Notes under the pieces: generated by a model | Database searches by the model: none | Told to the model about the DNA's origin: nothing | What the model saw: only the letters and a program-made list of their open reading frames with translations | Position numbers and translations under genes: made by a program | Shown: one piece after another, positions 1-6,916 of the stretch | How the letters are laid out: the number at the start of each line of letters is the position of its first letter | Numbering within the stretch: the first letter of the stretch is position 1 | Assembly (NCBI RefSeq): GCF_947489755.1 | Contig: NZ_CANLFB010000028.1 | Span: 1 to 48,421 of the forward strand | DNA: 48,421 nucleotides | Reading direction: 5' to 3' | Origin: an uncultured Psychromonas sp. | Lineage (GTDB): Bacteria; Pseudomonadota; Gammaproteobacteria; Enterobacterales; Psychromonadaceae

Positions 1-52
1 CAGCGACACACGGATTAACAGTCCGTTGCTCTACCAACTGAGCTAAAGAGGA
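1..52 (-). tRNA. tRNA-Asn (GTT), 3' part cut by window edge
   Basis: Read on the minus strand the segment starts TCCTCTTTAGCTCAGTTGG, a canonical acceptor and D-arm start. It continues through an anticodon arm with a CGGAC/GTCCG-type stem and anticodon GTT (complement of bases 17-19). Only the 5' part, through the anticodon arm and into the variable region, lies inside the window. The T-arm and acceptor 3' strand are off the left edge. Identity as Asn follows directly from the GTT anticodon. Confidence 0.93.
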
Positions 53-81
53 ATTGTAAACTTTCTCACTATTAAATATAA

Positions 82-123
82 ATTAACAGTGTCTCTATTG
101 CTCTATCAACCGAGCTAAAGAGG
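82..123 (-). pseudogene. decayed tRNA-Asn 5'-half copy 1
   Basis: This stretch repeats the first about 40 bases of the intact tRNA-Asn at 1-52, from the 5' acceptor strand (AGAGGA on the + strand) through the D-arm to the anticodon loop (ATTAACAGT, which keeps the GTT anticodon). The anticodon stem is broken: GTCTCTAT replaces the pairing partner. The T-arm and 3' acceptor strand are absent. It cannot fold as a tRNA, so it is a remnant of a tandem tRNA duplication. Confidence 0.75.
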
Positions 124-158
124 AATTGTAACTTTCTCACTATTAAATTTAAATACAA

Positions 159-200
159 ATTAACAGTGTCTCTATGGCTCTACTAACTAACCTAAGAGGA
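159..200 (-). pseudogene. decayed tRNA-Asn 5'-half copy 2
   Basis: A second, more diverged copy of the tRNA-Asn 5' half. It shares ATTAACAGTGTCTCTAT with copy 1, and its D-arm region has lost the normal GAGCTAAAG sequence (it reads CTAACCTAAG). The 3' half is missing. Copies 1 and 2 share the same anticodon-stem damage, so they derive from one broken ancestor that was duplicated later. Confidence 0.7.
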
Positions 201-353
201 ATTCTAATTTGCTATAGTTTTATATAGCTAGCCTTCTATCATATCAATTGGTTAAATAATTGATAGTGCAACCAGAACTTATTTGTTTCAGTCACGTTAA
301 AGACGGGCGCAGTATATTTTTTGCGTTTAATCATGTCAACAAAAAAGGCAGAT

Positions 354-388
354 AAAAAAATTGGTTGCTGATAATTCAAGCAACCAAT
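354..388 (-). terminator. rho-independent terminator of the sigma/DUF3379 operon
   Basis: A perfect 9-bp inverted repeat (ATTGGTTGC / GCAACCAAT) has an 11-nt loop. On the minus strand it is followed by a run of seven T. It lies about 50 bases after the DUF3379 stop codon, in the right orientation to end that operon. Confidence 0.85.
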
Positions 389-436
389 CACAATTATAGG
401 CTAACTAGCCCTTTTATTGTTCAATATTAGAACAGC

Positions 437-1156
437 TTAGATATCCCACTTAATACTTTTATTAATTTTTTCTTTCATCATTTCAAGTGGTTCATCTGGT
501 TCGCCGACAATAACAACACTCGCTTTGCCGACATGTTCGGAAATACCTTTAAGATGTGTGTTACTAAATTCAGCTGAAGGGGTAAAATTTGCATCTTCTG
601 GTACAACAAATACCGTCACTCGCCCTTTTTCACCTTTAAAAATCATGTGTAAAGCAGAAGTACCTTCAAAACTACAGTAATTAACAAACATCACTTCGCC
701 TAAACCTGGCTCGGCAGTACCGCCGTAAACAGCCAATTTAGCATTAACACTTTGCAATGTTGCATTTTCATTTGCTTTTGCAGTTAAGAAGTATTCTTGT
801 TGAACATGCTGTAAAGCAACCGTCCCGATATCGGATGGGCCTTTATTTTCTGTTAGGCTCCCCATCATTGGTAGACTTAAACCAATTACAAATGCAATTG
901 AGGCCGCAATAGCAATATGCCAACGAGCACTCATATTTTTATCACGTTCTAATGCAAAGCTTTGTTCTAGCATTATTTTATCAGTTAAATCATCAGGTAC
1001 ATCTATACGTAAACTATTTTTTAGTAGTTTATCGAATGCTTTTGACTCTTCTATTAAATTTTTTGCACAATCTGATTCAGCAGCGCGCGATAAAAACTCG
1101 TCGGATTTATCATTAGGCGTCGCTATTGCAGTATGACGAAATAAAATATCATCCAT
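437..1156 (-). CDS. DUF3379 family membrane protein, probable anti-sigma partner
   Basis: About 239 aa. The N-terminal part (1-80) is charged and presumably cytoplasmic. One membrane segment lies near residues 80-98 (HIAIAASIAFVIGLSLP), followed by an outer domain of about 130 residues. The family (DUF3379) is typically encoded directly downstream of an ECF sigma factor in marine gammaproteobacteria. The layout of cytosolic head, single helix and periplasmic domain suggests an anti-sigma role, which is an inference. The start at 1156 (MDDILFRH) is preferred over one four codons upstream because GGAG lies 6 bases before it. It overlaps the end of the sigma gene, indicating translational coupling. 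Confidence 0.8.
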   Translation of the reverse strand: MDDILFRHTAIATPNDKSDEFLSRAAESDCAKNLIEESKAFDKLLKNSLRIDVPDDLTDKIMLEQSFALERDKNMSARWHIAIAASIAFVIGLSLPMMGSLTENKGPSDIGTVALQHVQQEYFLTAKANENATLQSVNAKLAVYGGTAEPGLGEVMFVNYCSFEGTSALHMIFKGEKGRVTVFVVPEDANFTPSAEFSNTHLKGISEHVGKASVVIVGEPDEPLEMMKEKINKSIKWDI

Positions 1157-1712
1157 GCGCTTCTCCATTATTATTCATCTCTACTTTTAAGTTAGTTTTA
1201 AGTAAATTTTTCGCTCTAAATAACCGTGTTAACACGGTGTTTTTATTTAGGTCTAGTTGTGTTGCTATTTCTTCAGCGGTAAAACCTGCAATGAGTTGTA
1301 ATAATAAAGGTTCTTTATATTCAACCGGTAAAGCAGCTATTTTTTGCTGAATAAGTTCTTGATCATATGGGCTCGAATTTTCTTCCGCCGCTATTTCATA
1401 ATCATCAATATCAACTAATGATAATTGTTTACGTTCAAAGCGTCTGGCATTCTCTCGCCTTAAAATAGTGAACAACCAAGCTTTTGCTGACTTGTCATCT
1501 AATAAACTGTCTATGCTTTTCCAAGCACGCAGACAGGTTTCTTGCACCAAATCTTGAGCAACCTCAGGATCACGGCACACCCAGAATGCATAACGGTATA
1601 AATCCGCGCTATAAACATTCACTAATGATTCATATCGTTTTTGTTTTCTATTCATATCCTTAAGGACCGCGGATGGCTCAGTTTTATTTCGCTTTAATGT
1701 AAAAAAACTCAT
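1149..1712 (-). CDS. ECF-type RNA polymerase sigma factor
   Basis: 187 aa. Region 2 is seen in LYRYAFWVCRDPEVAQDLVQ (about residues 37-56) with the typical AQDLVQETCLRAW helix. Region 4 follows near 120-175 (LPVEYKEPLLLQ, AGFTAEEIATQL, NTVLTRLFRAKNLL), a helix-turn-helix for the -35 element. No sigma-1.1 or region 3 is present, as expected for the ECF class. AAGGA stands 5 bases before the ATG. It is the first gene of a two-gene operon with the DUF3379 membrane protein, its likely antagonist. The inducing signal cannot be told from the sequence. Confidence 0.92.
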   Translation of the reverse strand: MSFFTLKRNKTEPSAVLKDMNRKQKRYESLVNVYSADLYRYAFWVCRDPEVAQDLVQETCLRAWKSIDSLLDDKSAKAWLFTILRRENARRFERKQLSLVDIDDYEIAAEENSSPYDQELIQQKIAALPVEYKEPLLLQLIAGFTAEEIATQLDLNKNTVLTRLFRAKNLLKTNLKVEMNNNGEAHG

Positions 1713-2307
1713 TATTTTCCTTAATTATTTACTTTACCCCCCTAATTATAAGGGGTGTATTTAACTTTTACTTAAAATAGTCTCACCTGACATTTGTTCA
1801 GGCACTCAAAGTTTGAAGCTTTTTAATTTTTTTTGAAATTTTTCTCTAAAAAAAACGGTATCTATTACTGACGGTTAAATGAGTAATATAAAGAAAAGTG
1901 TTAATTACCTTTTGGCACCCTAAAATTAATACTATATTGAGATGATTGGTTTGTTGTTACTTTGTTATTTATAGCATTATTTATATGGTTATTTGCCTAC
2001 TACATCACTTAGTATTGTTAAACAAAATAATAATACGACTCTCATTTAGGATACTGAAAAGTAAAGTGTTCTTAATACTAGATGTAAAGTCACTTAAGGT
2101 TATTTATAAAGCGCTTTAACGTTATACAGTTCAATGAAGTCATATAAAATACACTGAAATCAATAATAGCACTTTGCATAACCAGATAAATCACGCTTTT
2201 ATAACAATTTCAAAAATTGCATGACACAAAGCACTTCCTTTGATCTAACCAAGATAAAATAAGCTACTTTCATAAAAATTCAGATAATAAGTATGATTTA
2301 ATTAGCT
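1713..2307. other. intergenic, AT-rich, no gene seen
   Basis: No credible ORF with a ribosome binding site was found on either strand. The part next to the sigma gene should hold its promoter. A short hairpin CCCCT/AGGGG (about 1740-1757) lies in the leader of the sigma mRNA. The remainder shows no repeat or terminator I can defend. Confidence 0.5.
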
Positions 2308-2799
2308 TCATTTGATAATCAGAAAATCATAATGTATATCAATTGACTTCCCTTCAACTTCTATGATCATTTTCAATCGCCACAACATTCTATCTTCAGT
2401 ACAAACACCAATCATACTTTTAGCGTGAGATTGAAGCTCTCCATCCTTTTTTTCTACAGGAGAAAATTTAATAGGTATTTGTCCCATAAACATTGTTTTA
2501 CCCACTATTTTAGCACTCTTGACTTGCCAACTTTTAGCATCACTTTTTAGTGTTAAGTTATACCAATGTTCAGGTACAATTTTCCCTTCATCAACCGATA
2601 AAACAAAGTTCCCTAAAATTGAGTTAAAAACACAGGGTTGGGCAAGATCACAAATTGTTTCATCAAGCTCCAATCCCTGCTTATCAATTTTAGACTTATC
2701 CGTTTCTGTTTCAGATAAATCAATGGTTCTCCAAACGAATAAACCAATTAGTAAACTAAGCATACTAACTAGTTGAATCAATCTACTTTTTGTAAGCAT
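2308..2799 (-). CDS. membrane-anchored periplasmic protein of unknown function next to cco
   Basis: 163 aa. A single N-terminal membrane helix (about residues 5-23) is followed by a short Lys/Glu-rich linker and a domain of about 110 residues that would face the periplasm. Cysteines at 50 and 56 (CDLAQPC) and one near 133 stand out in an otherwise Cys-free protein. AAGGA sits 6 bases before the ATG. It is divergent from ccoN and shares the intergenic promoter region. I do not recognise a named family. Its position and cysteines make a role in respiratory-complex assembly possible, but this is speculative. Confidence 0.75.
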   Translation of the reverse strand: MLTKSRLIQLVSMLSLLIGLFVWRTIDLSETETDKSKIDKQGLELDETICDLAQPCVFNSILGNFVLSVDEGKIVPEHWYNLTLKSDAKSWQVKSAKIVGKTMFMGQIPIKFSPVEKKDGELQSHAKSMIGVCTEDRMLWRLKMIIEVEGKSIDIHYDFLIIK

Positions 2800-2859
2800 T
2801 GCAATTCCTTGTAAAAATAGTGGTTAACGCGCATTTTTTAAAACAAACATTAGTTTTAT

Positions 2860-2873
2860 TAACATTAAATCAA
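2860..2873. promoter_or_regulatory. candidate FNR half-site upstream of ccoN
   Basis: TAACATTAAATCAA has one perfect FNR half (ATCAA) and a poor second half compared with the consensus TTGAT-N4-ATCAA. It lies about 150 bases before the ccoN start. An fnr gene is in the same cluster and cbb3 operons are usually FNR-controlled, which supports the call, but the match itself is weak. Confidence 0.35.
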
Positions 2874-3019
2874 TGGAAATCTGTTCATTTTTTTAATTCT
2901 CGCGTAAACTTCGGCCCAAATATAAATGTTTTCAGTTTAACTTTAAAACATTTATGTTGAATACTTATTTTTACGTCATAACGAACGTACATTGTAAATA
3001 CATGCATGGAATCAACACA

Positions 3020-4450
3020 ATGACAACCGCAACCAATATCCAACCTGACTACAACATGAAAGTAGTTCGTCAGTTTACACTTACCACCATTCTTTGGGGT
3101 ATCGTTGGCATGAGTGTAGGGGTGCTTATTGCAGCTCAACTCGTCTGGCCAGCTTTAAACTTCGATACACCTTGGCTTACTTACAGTCGTTTACGTCCTC
3201 TTCATACCAATGCTGTTATTTTTGCATTTGGTACGTCAGCGTTAATGGCCACTTCTTTTTATGTCGTTCAACGTACCTGTCAAACTAGATTGTTTGGTGG
3301 CCCGTTAGCCTCTATCGTGTTCTGGGGATGGCAATTAGTAATTTTATCTGCTGCTATTTCATTACCTCTAGGTTACACAACGTCAAAAGAATACGCTGAG
3401 TTAGAATGGCCAATTGACTTACTTATTACCGTCATTTGGGTGCTTTATGCGACGGTTTTCTTTGGCACAATGGCGATACGTAAAACGTCACACATTTATG
3501 TAGCGAATTGGTTCTTTGGTGCGTTTATTTTGACAGTAGCGGTATTGCATATTGTTAATAGTATGGCGATTCCAGTTTCAATGTCATCGATGAAATCATA
3601 TTCTGTGTATGCAGGTGCGGTTGATGCGATGGTACAGTGGTGGTACGGCCATAATGCCGTTGGTTTCTTGCTAACAGCCGGCTTCCTTGGAATGATGTAT
3701 TACTTCGTTCCTAAACAAGCAAACCGCCCAGTTTACTCTTACCGCTTATCTATTATTCATTTTTGGGCGCTAATTGCTGTTTATATCTGGGCTGGCCCAC
3801 ATCACCTTCATTACACTGCATTACCTGATTGGGCTCAATCATTAGGTATGGTGATGTCACTGATCTTATTTGCTCCATCTTGGGGTGGCATGATCAATGG
3901 TATTATGACGCTATCTGGCGCGTGGCATAAACTACGTACAGACCCTATCTTACGTTTCTTAGTGGTTTCTCTTTCTTTCTACGGTATGTCTACGTTTGAA
4001 GGTCCGATGATGGCGATTAAAACAGTTAATGCTTTATCACATTATACTGACTGGACAATCGGTCACGTACACTCTGGTGCACTAGGTTGGGTAGCAATGG
4101 TTTCAATTGGTTCTATTTACCATTTGGTTCCACGTTTATTTGGTCAACAAGGCATGTACAGCACGGCATTAGTTAACTTACATTTCTGGTTAGCAACTGT
4201 TGGTACTGTTTTATACATAGTCGCAATGTGGATATCTGGTGTGATGCAAGGGCTAATGTGGAGAGCTGTAAATGCAGACGGTACATTAACGTATACCTTC
4301 GTTGAATCATTAGAGAAATCTTACCCGTTCTATGCATTACGTTTCCTAGGCGGTGTTATCTTCTTAACTGGTATGTTTGTAATGGCTTACAATACATTTA
4401 AAACAGTGACTGCAGAAGAAGGCTCTATCAAGCCTCAAGAATTAGCTTAG
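3020..4450 (+). CDS. ccoN: cytochrome c oxidase, cbb3-type, subunit I
   Basis: About 476 aa, the usual length. This is the catalytic heme-copper subunit that reduces O2 with very high affinity. It is almost wholly membrane-embedded. Recognisable histidine motifs are [10 protein letters not shown] (low-spin heme b ligand), QWWYGHNAV and GPHHLHY (CuB ligands), and [12 protein letters not shown] (heme ligands). The start [12 protein letters not shown] is chosen because family members begin a few residues before the VVRQF segment; an upstream ATG at 2954 would add 22 atypical residues. It is the first gene of ccoNOQP, with ccoO following after 13 bases. Confidence 0.96.
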   Translation: MTTATNIQPDYNMKVVRQFTLTTILWGIVGMSVGVLIAAQLVWPALNFDTPWLTYSRLRPLHTNAVIFAFGTSALMATSFYVVQRTCQTRLFGGPLASIVFWGWQLVILSAAISLPLGYTTSKEYAELEWPIDLLITVIWVLYATVFFGTMAIRKTSHIYVANWFFGAFILTVAVLHIVNSMAIPVSMSSMKSYSVYAGAVDAMVQWWYGHNAVGFLLTAGFLGMMYYFVPKQANRPVYSYRLSIIHFWALIAVYIWAGPHHLHYTALPDWAQSLGMVMSLILFAPSWGGMINGIMTLSGAWHKLRTDPILRFLVVSLSFYGMSTFEGPMMAIKTVNALSHYTDWTIGHVHSGALGWVAMVSIGSIYHLVPRLFGQQGMYSTALVNLHFWLATVGTVLYIVAMWISGVMQGLMWRAVNADGTLTYTFVESLEKSYPFYALRFLGGVIFLTGMFVMAYNTFKTVTAEEGSIKPQELA

Positions 4451-4463
4451 GAAGGAGTTGATA

Positions 4464-5102
4464 ATGAAACATGAATTTATTGAAAAGAATGTTGGTTTAT
4501 TAGCCATTCTGATTATCATTGCGATTAGCTTTGGTGGATTGGCTCAGATTACGCCGTTAATATTCCAAAAAGAAACCAATACACCGGTTGATACATTACG
4601 CCCATACACAGCACTAGAAATGGAAGGTCGTGATATTTATATTCGCGAAGGTTGCCATGTATGTCACAGCCAAATGATCCGCCCTTTCCGTGCTGAAACT
4701 GAGCGTTACGGTCACTACAGCATGGCAGGTGAAAGTGTTTGGGAACATCCATTCCTATGGGGCTCTAAACGTACTGGTCCTGATTTAGCACGCGTAGGTG
4801 GTCGTTATTCTGACGCATGGCACGAGGTTCATTTAATAAACCCTCGTGATGTTGTATCTCAGTCGAACATGCCGGGCTTCCCATGGTTAGCAACTGATTT
4901 GTTAACAGGTGAAGACACTGCTCGCAAGCTAGAAATTTTCAACATGTTGACTAAAAACCAAGGCCATAAAGATGAAAATGGTGTAATGCAGCCAATTTAT
5001 TCTGAACAGGATATTGCAGGTGCTAAAGCAGCCGTTGAAGGTAAAACTGAGATGCAAGCATTGATTGCATACTTACAATCACTTGGTCATGCGTTTAAAT
5101 AA
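4464..5102 (+). CDS. ccoO: cbb3 oxidase subunit II, mono-heme cytochrome c
   Basis: About 212 aa. One N-terminal membrane anchor (residues about 8-30) is followed by a periplasmic cytochrome c domain. The heme-binding motif is CHVCH near residue 63, and the distal methionine is probably the one in NMPGFPWL. The protein passes electrons from CcoP to CcoN. ATG at 4464 is preceded by GGAG with a 6-base gap; a TTG two codons upstream is in frame but has no suitable spacing. Confidence 0.96.
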   Translation: MKHEFIEKNVGLLAILIIIAISFGGLAQITPLIFQKETNTPVDTLRPYTALEMEGRDIYIREGCHVCHSQMIRPFRAETERYGHYSMAGESVWEHPFLWGSKRTGPDLARVGGRYSDAWHEVHLINPRDVVSQSNMPGFPWLATDLLTGEDTARKLEIFNMLTKNQGHKDENGVMQPIYSEQDIAGAKAAVEGKTEMQALIAYLQSLGHAFK

Positions 5103-5111
5103 TTAAAGTTA

Positions 5112-5129
5112 GTGCCTAGTAATAGGCAC
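5112..5129 (+). other. intercistronic hairpin between ccoO and ccoQ
   Basis: A perfect 7-bp stem (GTGCCTA / TAGGCAC) closes a GTAA tetraloop, 10 bases after the ccoO stop and 11 bases before the ccoQ Shine-Dalgarno. There is no T-run, so it is not a terminator. It may stabilise or process the mRNA and so tune subunit ratios (inference). Confidence 0.65.
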
Positions 5130-5149
5130 GTCAGGCTACTGGAGGCTAT

Positions 5150-5341
5150 ATGGATTTTGGAACTTTTAACGGATTATATACATTATTTTTAATTATTATT
5201 TTCGTTGGGTTAATTTTATGGGCCTACAGTAAAAAACAAAAAAAGTCATTTGAAGAAATGGGTAATTCTATTTTAGAAGATGACCTGGACTCAACACAGT
5301 ATGAAAGCACCTCAAGCGAACATACAGGAGCTAAAAAATAA
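5150..5341 (+). CDS. ccoQ: cbb3 oxidase subunit CcoQ
   Basis: 63 aa. One membrane helix (about residues 10-27, LFLIIIFVGLILWAY) is followed by a KKQKKSFEEM stretch and an acidic tail, the typical CcoQ/FixQ form. CcoQ is a small subunit that stabilises the cbb3 complex. GGAGG lies 4 bases before the ATG. Its stop codon overlaps the ccoP start by one base. Confidence 0.92.
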   Translation: MDFGTFNGLYTLFLIIIFVGLILWAYSKKQKKSFEEMGNSILEDDLDSTQYESTSSEHTGAKK

Positions 5342-6300
5342 TGAGCATTTTTTGGACAATATGGATATCTGTCATCACATTAACCGTCATCATCGGTTGT
5401 GCAGTACTTCTAAAAGCAGCAAACACGAATAATACAGGTGTAAAAGAAGGCGAACCAATGCCGCACACCTTTGATGGTATTCAAGAATTGAATAATCCCC
5501 TGCCTAAATGGTGGGTTGGTTTATTTTGGTTTACGATTGTTATCGCGTTAATTTACTCTATTGCGTTCCCAAGCTACACAGCAAATTGGAACGGCTTTTT
5601 AAATTGGACGAGTGCAGATAAAGACGTTACTGATGTCTCTCAACTAGATGAGCGCGCGGAAACATCAAAATCACAATACCAACGTGAAATAGATGCTGCA
5701 GAAATTAAATACGGCGAAGTATTTAAACAACTCGTTTATACCGATGCAGGTGTTTATAAAGACATCGAAGTCATTGCTAAAGACTCAGAAGCAGTAAAAG
5801 TAGGTCAGCGTTTATTCCTACAAAACTGTGCTCAATGTCATGGTTCTGATGCTCGTGGTAGTAAAGGTTTTCCAAATCTTACTGATGATGATTGGCTATA
5901 TGGTGGTGACCCATTAACCATCAAAGAAACGTTAATGAATGGCCGTAATGCAGCAATGCCAGCGTGGAAAGATATTCTAGGCGAAGACGGTATAAAAGAA
6001 GTAACAAGCTATGTATTACAACTAAGTGGTCGTCGTGTGAATGACATTGATGCTCAAGCCGGTGCAGAACGATTTGTGGTTTGTGCTGCATGTCATGGTG
6101 CTGACGGTAAAGGTTTACATGCATTTGGTGCCCCTAACCTTACGGATAAAGTGTGGTTATACGGTGGTTCACGTAAAGCAGTTGAAGATACATTAAACAA
6201 TGGCCGAAATGGTGTCATGCCAGCTTGGAAAGATGTGTTAGGCGAAGATAAGATTCAACTAATCTCTGCATTTGTTTATTCTTTATCACAACCAAAATAA
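5341..6300 (+). CDS. ccoP: cbb3 oxidase subunit III, di-heme cytochrome c
   Basis: 319 aa. Two membrane helices lie at the N-terminus (about 4-26 and 58-78, the second in WWVGLFWFTIVIALIYSIAF). Two cytochrome c domains follow, with CAQCH near residue 163 and CAACH near residue 247. Each is followed by the conserved NLTD-x-WLYGG segment and a methionine motif (AAMPAW, GVMPAW). The subunit takes electrons from soluble or bound c-type cytochromes and hands them to CcoO. The length and domain order are standard. Confidence 0.97.
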   Translation: MSIFWTIWISVITLTVIIGCAVLLKAANTNNTGVKEGEPMPHTFDGIQELNNPLPKWWVGLFWFTIVIALIYSIAFPSYTANWNGFLNWTSADKDVTDVSQLDERAETSKSQYQREIDAAEIKYGEVFKQLVYTDAGVYKDIEVIAKDSEAVKVGQRLFLQNCAQCHGSDARGSKGFPNLTDDDWLYGGDPLTIKETLMNGRNAAMPAWKDILGEDGIKEVTSYVLQLSGRRVNDIDAQAGAERFVVCAACHGADGKGLHAFGAPNLTDKVWLYGGSRKAVEDTLNNGRNGVMPAWKDVLGEDKIQLISAFVYSLSQPK

Positions 6301-6341
6301 GTTAAATTTAATCGCTATTTAGCGTATTGAATCGAACATTT

Positions 6342-6367
6342 AAAGCCTCGTTAATCGAGGCTTTTTT
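6342..6367 (+). terminator. rho-independent terminator after ccoP
   Basis: Inverted repeat AAAGCCTCG / CGAGGCTTT with a 5-nt loop, followed by further T residues. It lies 42 bases after the ccoP stop. It separates the structural operon from ccoH-I-S, which therefore probably have read-through or their own promoter just upstream of 6440. Confidence 0.9.
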
Positions 6368-6439
6368 ATAGCTAAAATTCGTCATAAATGCTAGATTATC
6401 GCGTATTGCCTCCCCCTACTTTTAATAACAGGAATTGTC

Positions 6440-6916
6440 ATGCAAACAGAAGTAAAAAAGTCTTGGTTTAAACAATTTTGGCCTTGGTTTTTAATTATTT
6501 TACCAATGGCTGCTGTTGTTGCTGGTATCAGTACGTTTATTATCGCCTCTGATAATAAACCCGATATGGTTGTTGATGATTACTATAAAACTGGCAAAGC
6601 AATTAATGCCGATTTAAGCTTATTAACTAATGCTAAAAAGTTAGGTCTTTCTGCTGAAGTAGTACAACAAGCAGATGGTTTATTAATCAAGATGAAAGGA
6701 TTAGAAACAAATACTTCAATCAGTTTCTCTTTATTTCATTCAACTCAATCTAAGCGCGATAAGCTTTCTATGCTAACGGCAGATGCAGAGGGTAACTATC
6801 ATTTTGAAACAGACCAACCATTAGAAGGTAAATGGTCACTTCGACTTGAACCCTTTGATAAAAAATGGCGTTTAGAGAAGAAAGTCATTTTTCCATCTGA
6901 AAAAATAACATTATAA
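6440..6916 (+). CDS. ccoH: FixH-family cbb3 maturation protein
   Basis: 158 aa. An N-terminal membrane helix (about 12-36, WPWFLIILPMAAVVAGISTFII) is followed by the conserved VVDDYYKTGKAIN stretch and a periplasmic beta-rich domain, as in FixH/CcoH. Members of this family help assemble the cbb3 complex together with CcoG, CcoI and CcoS. AGGA stands 6 bases before the ATG. The stop codon is directly followed by the ccoI start. Confidence 0.88.
   Translation: MQTEVKKSWFKQFWPWFLIILPMAAVVAGISTFIIASDNKPDMVVDDYYKTGKAINADLSLLTNAKKLGLSAEVVQQADGLLIKMKGLETNTSISFSLFHSTQSKRDKLSMLTADAEGNYHFETDQPLEGKWSLRLEPFDKKWRLEKKVIFPSEKITL

Larger units (their letters stand above)
41..204. repeat. tandem repeat of tRNA 5' half plus upstream spacer
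   Basis: The unit consists of the tRNA 5' segment, AGAGGAATTGTAA, then ACTTTCTCACTATTAAAT and a short AT spacer. It occurs twice nearly intact and ends in a third partial copy. The 5' ends of the three tRNA segments lie at 52, 123 and 200, giving unit lengths of 71 and 77 bp. The sequence between the tRNA pieces is therefore duplicated with them, as expected for unequal recombination in a tRNA array. Confidence 0.75.

Noticed and set aside
2954-3019. Longer CcoN start at 2954
   Set aside because: The extra 22 residues ([20 protein letters not shown]...) do not fit the family N-terminus and there is no SD before that ATG.
6301-6439. Missing ccoG (FixG/RdxA) in the cbb3 cluster as a gene loss
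   Set aside because: ccoG is often encoded elsewhere in related genomes; absence in this window proves nothing.
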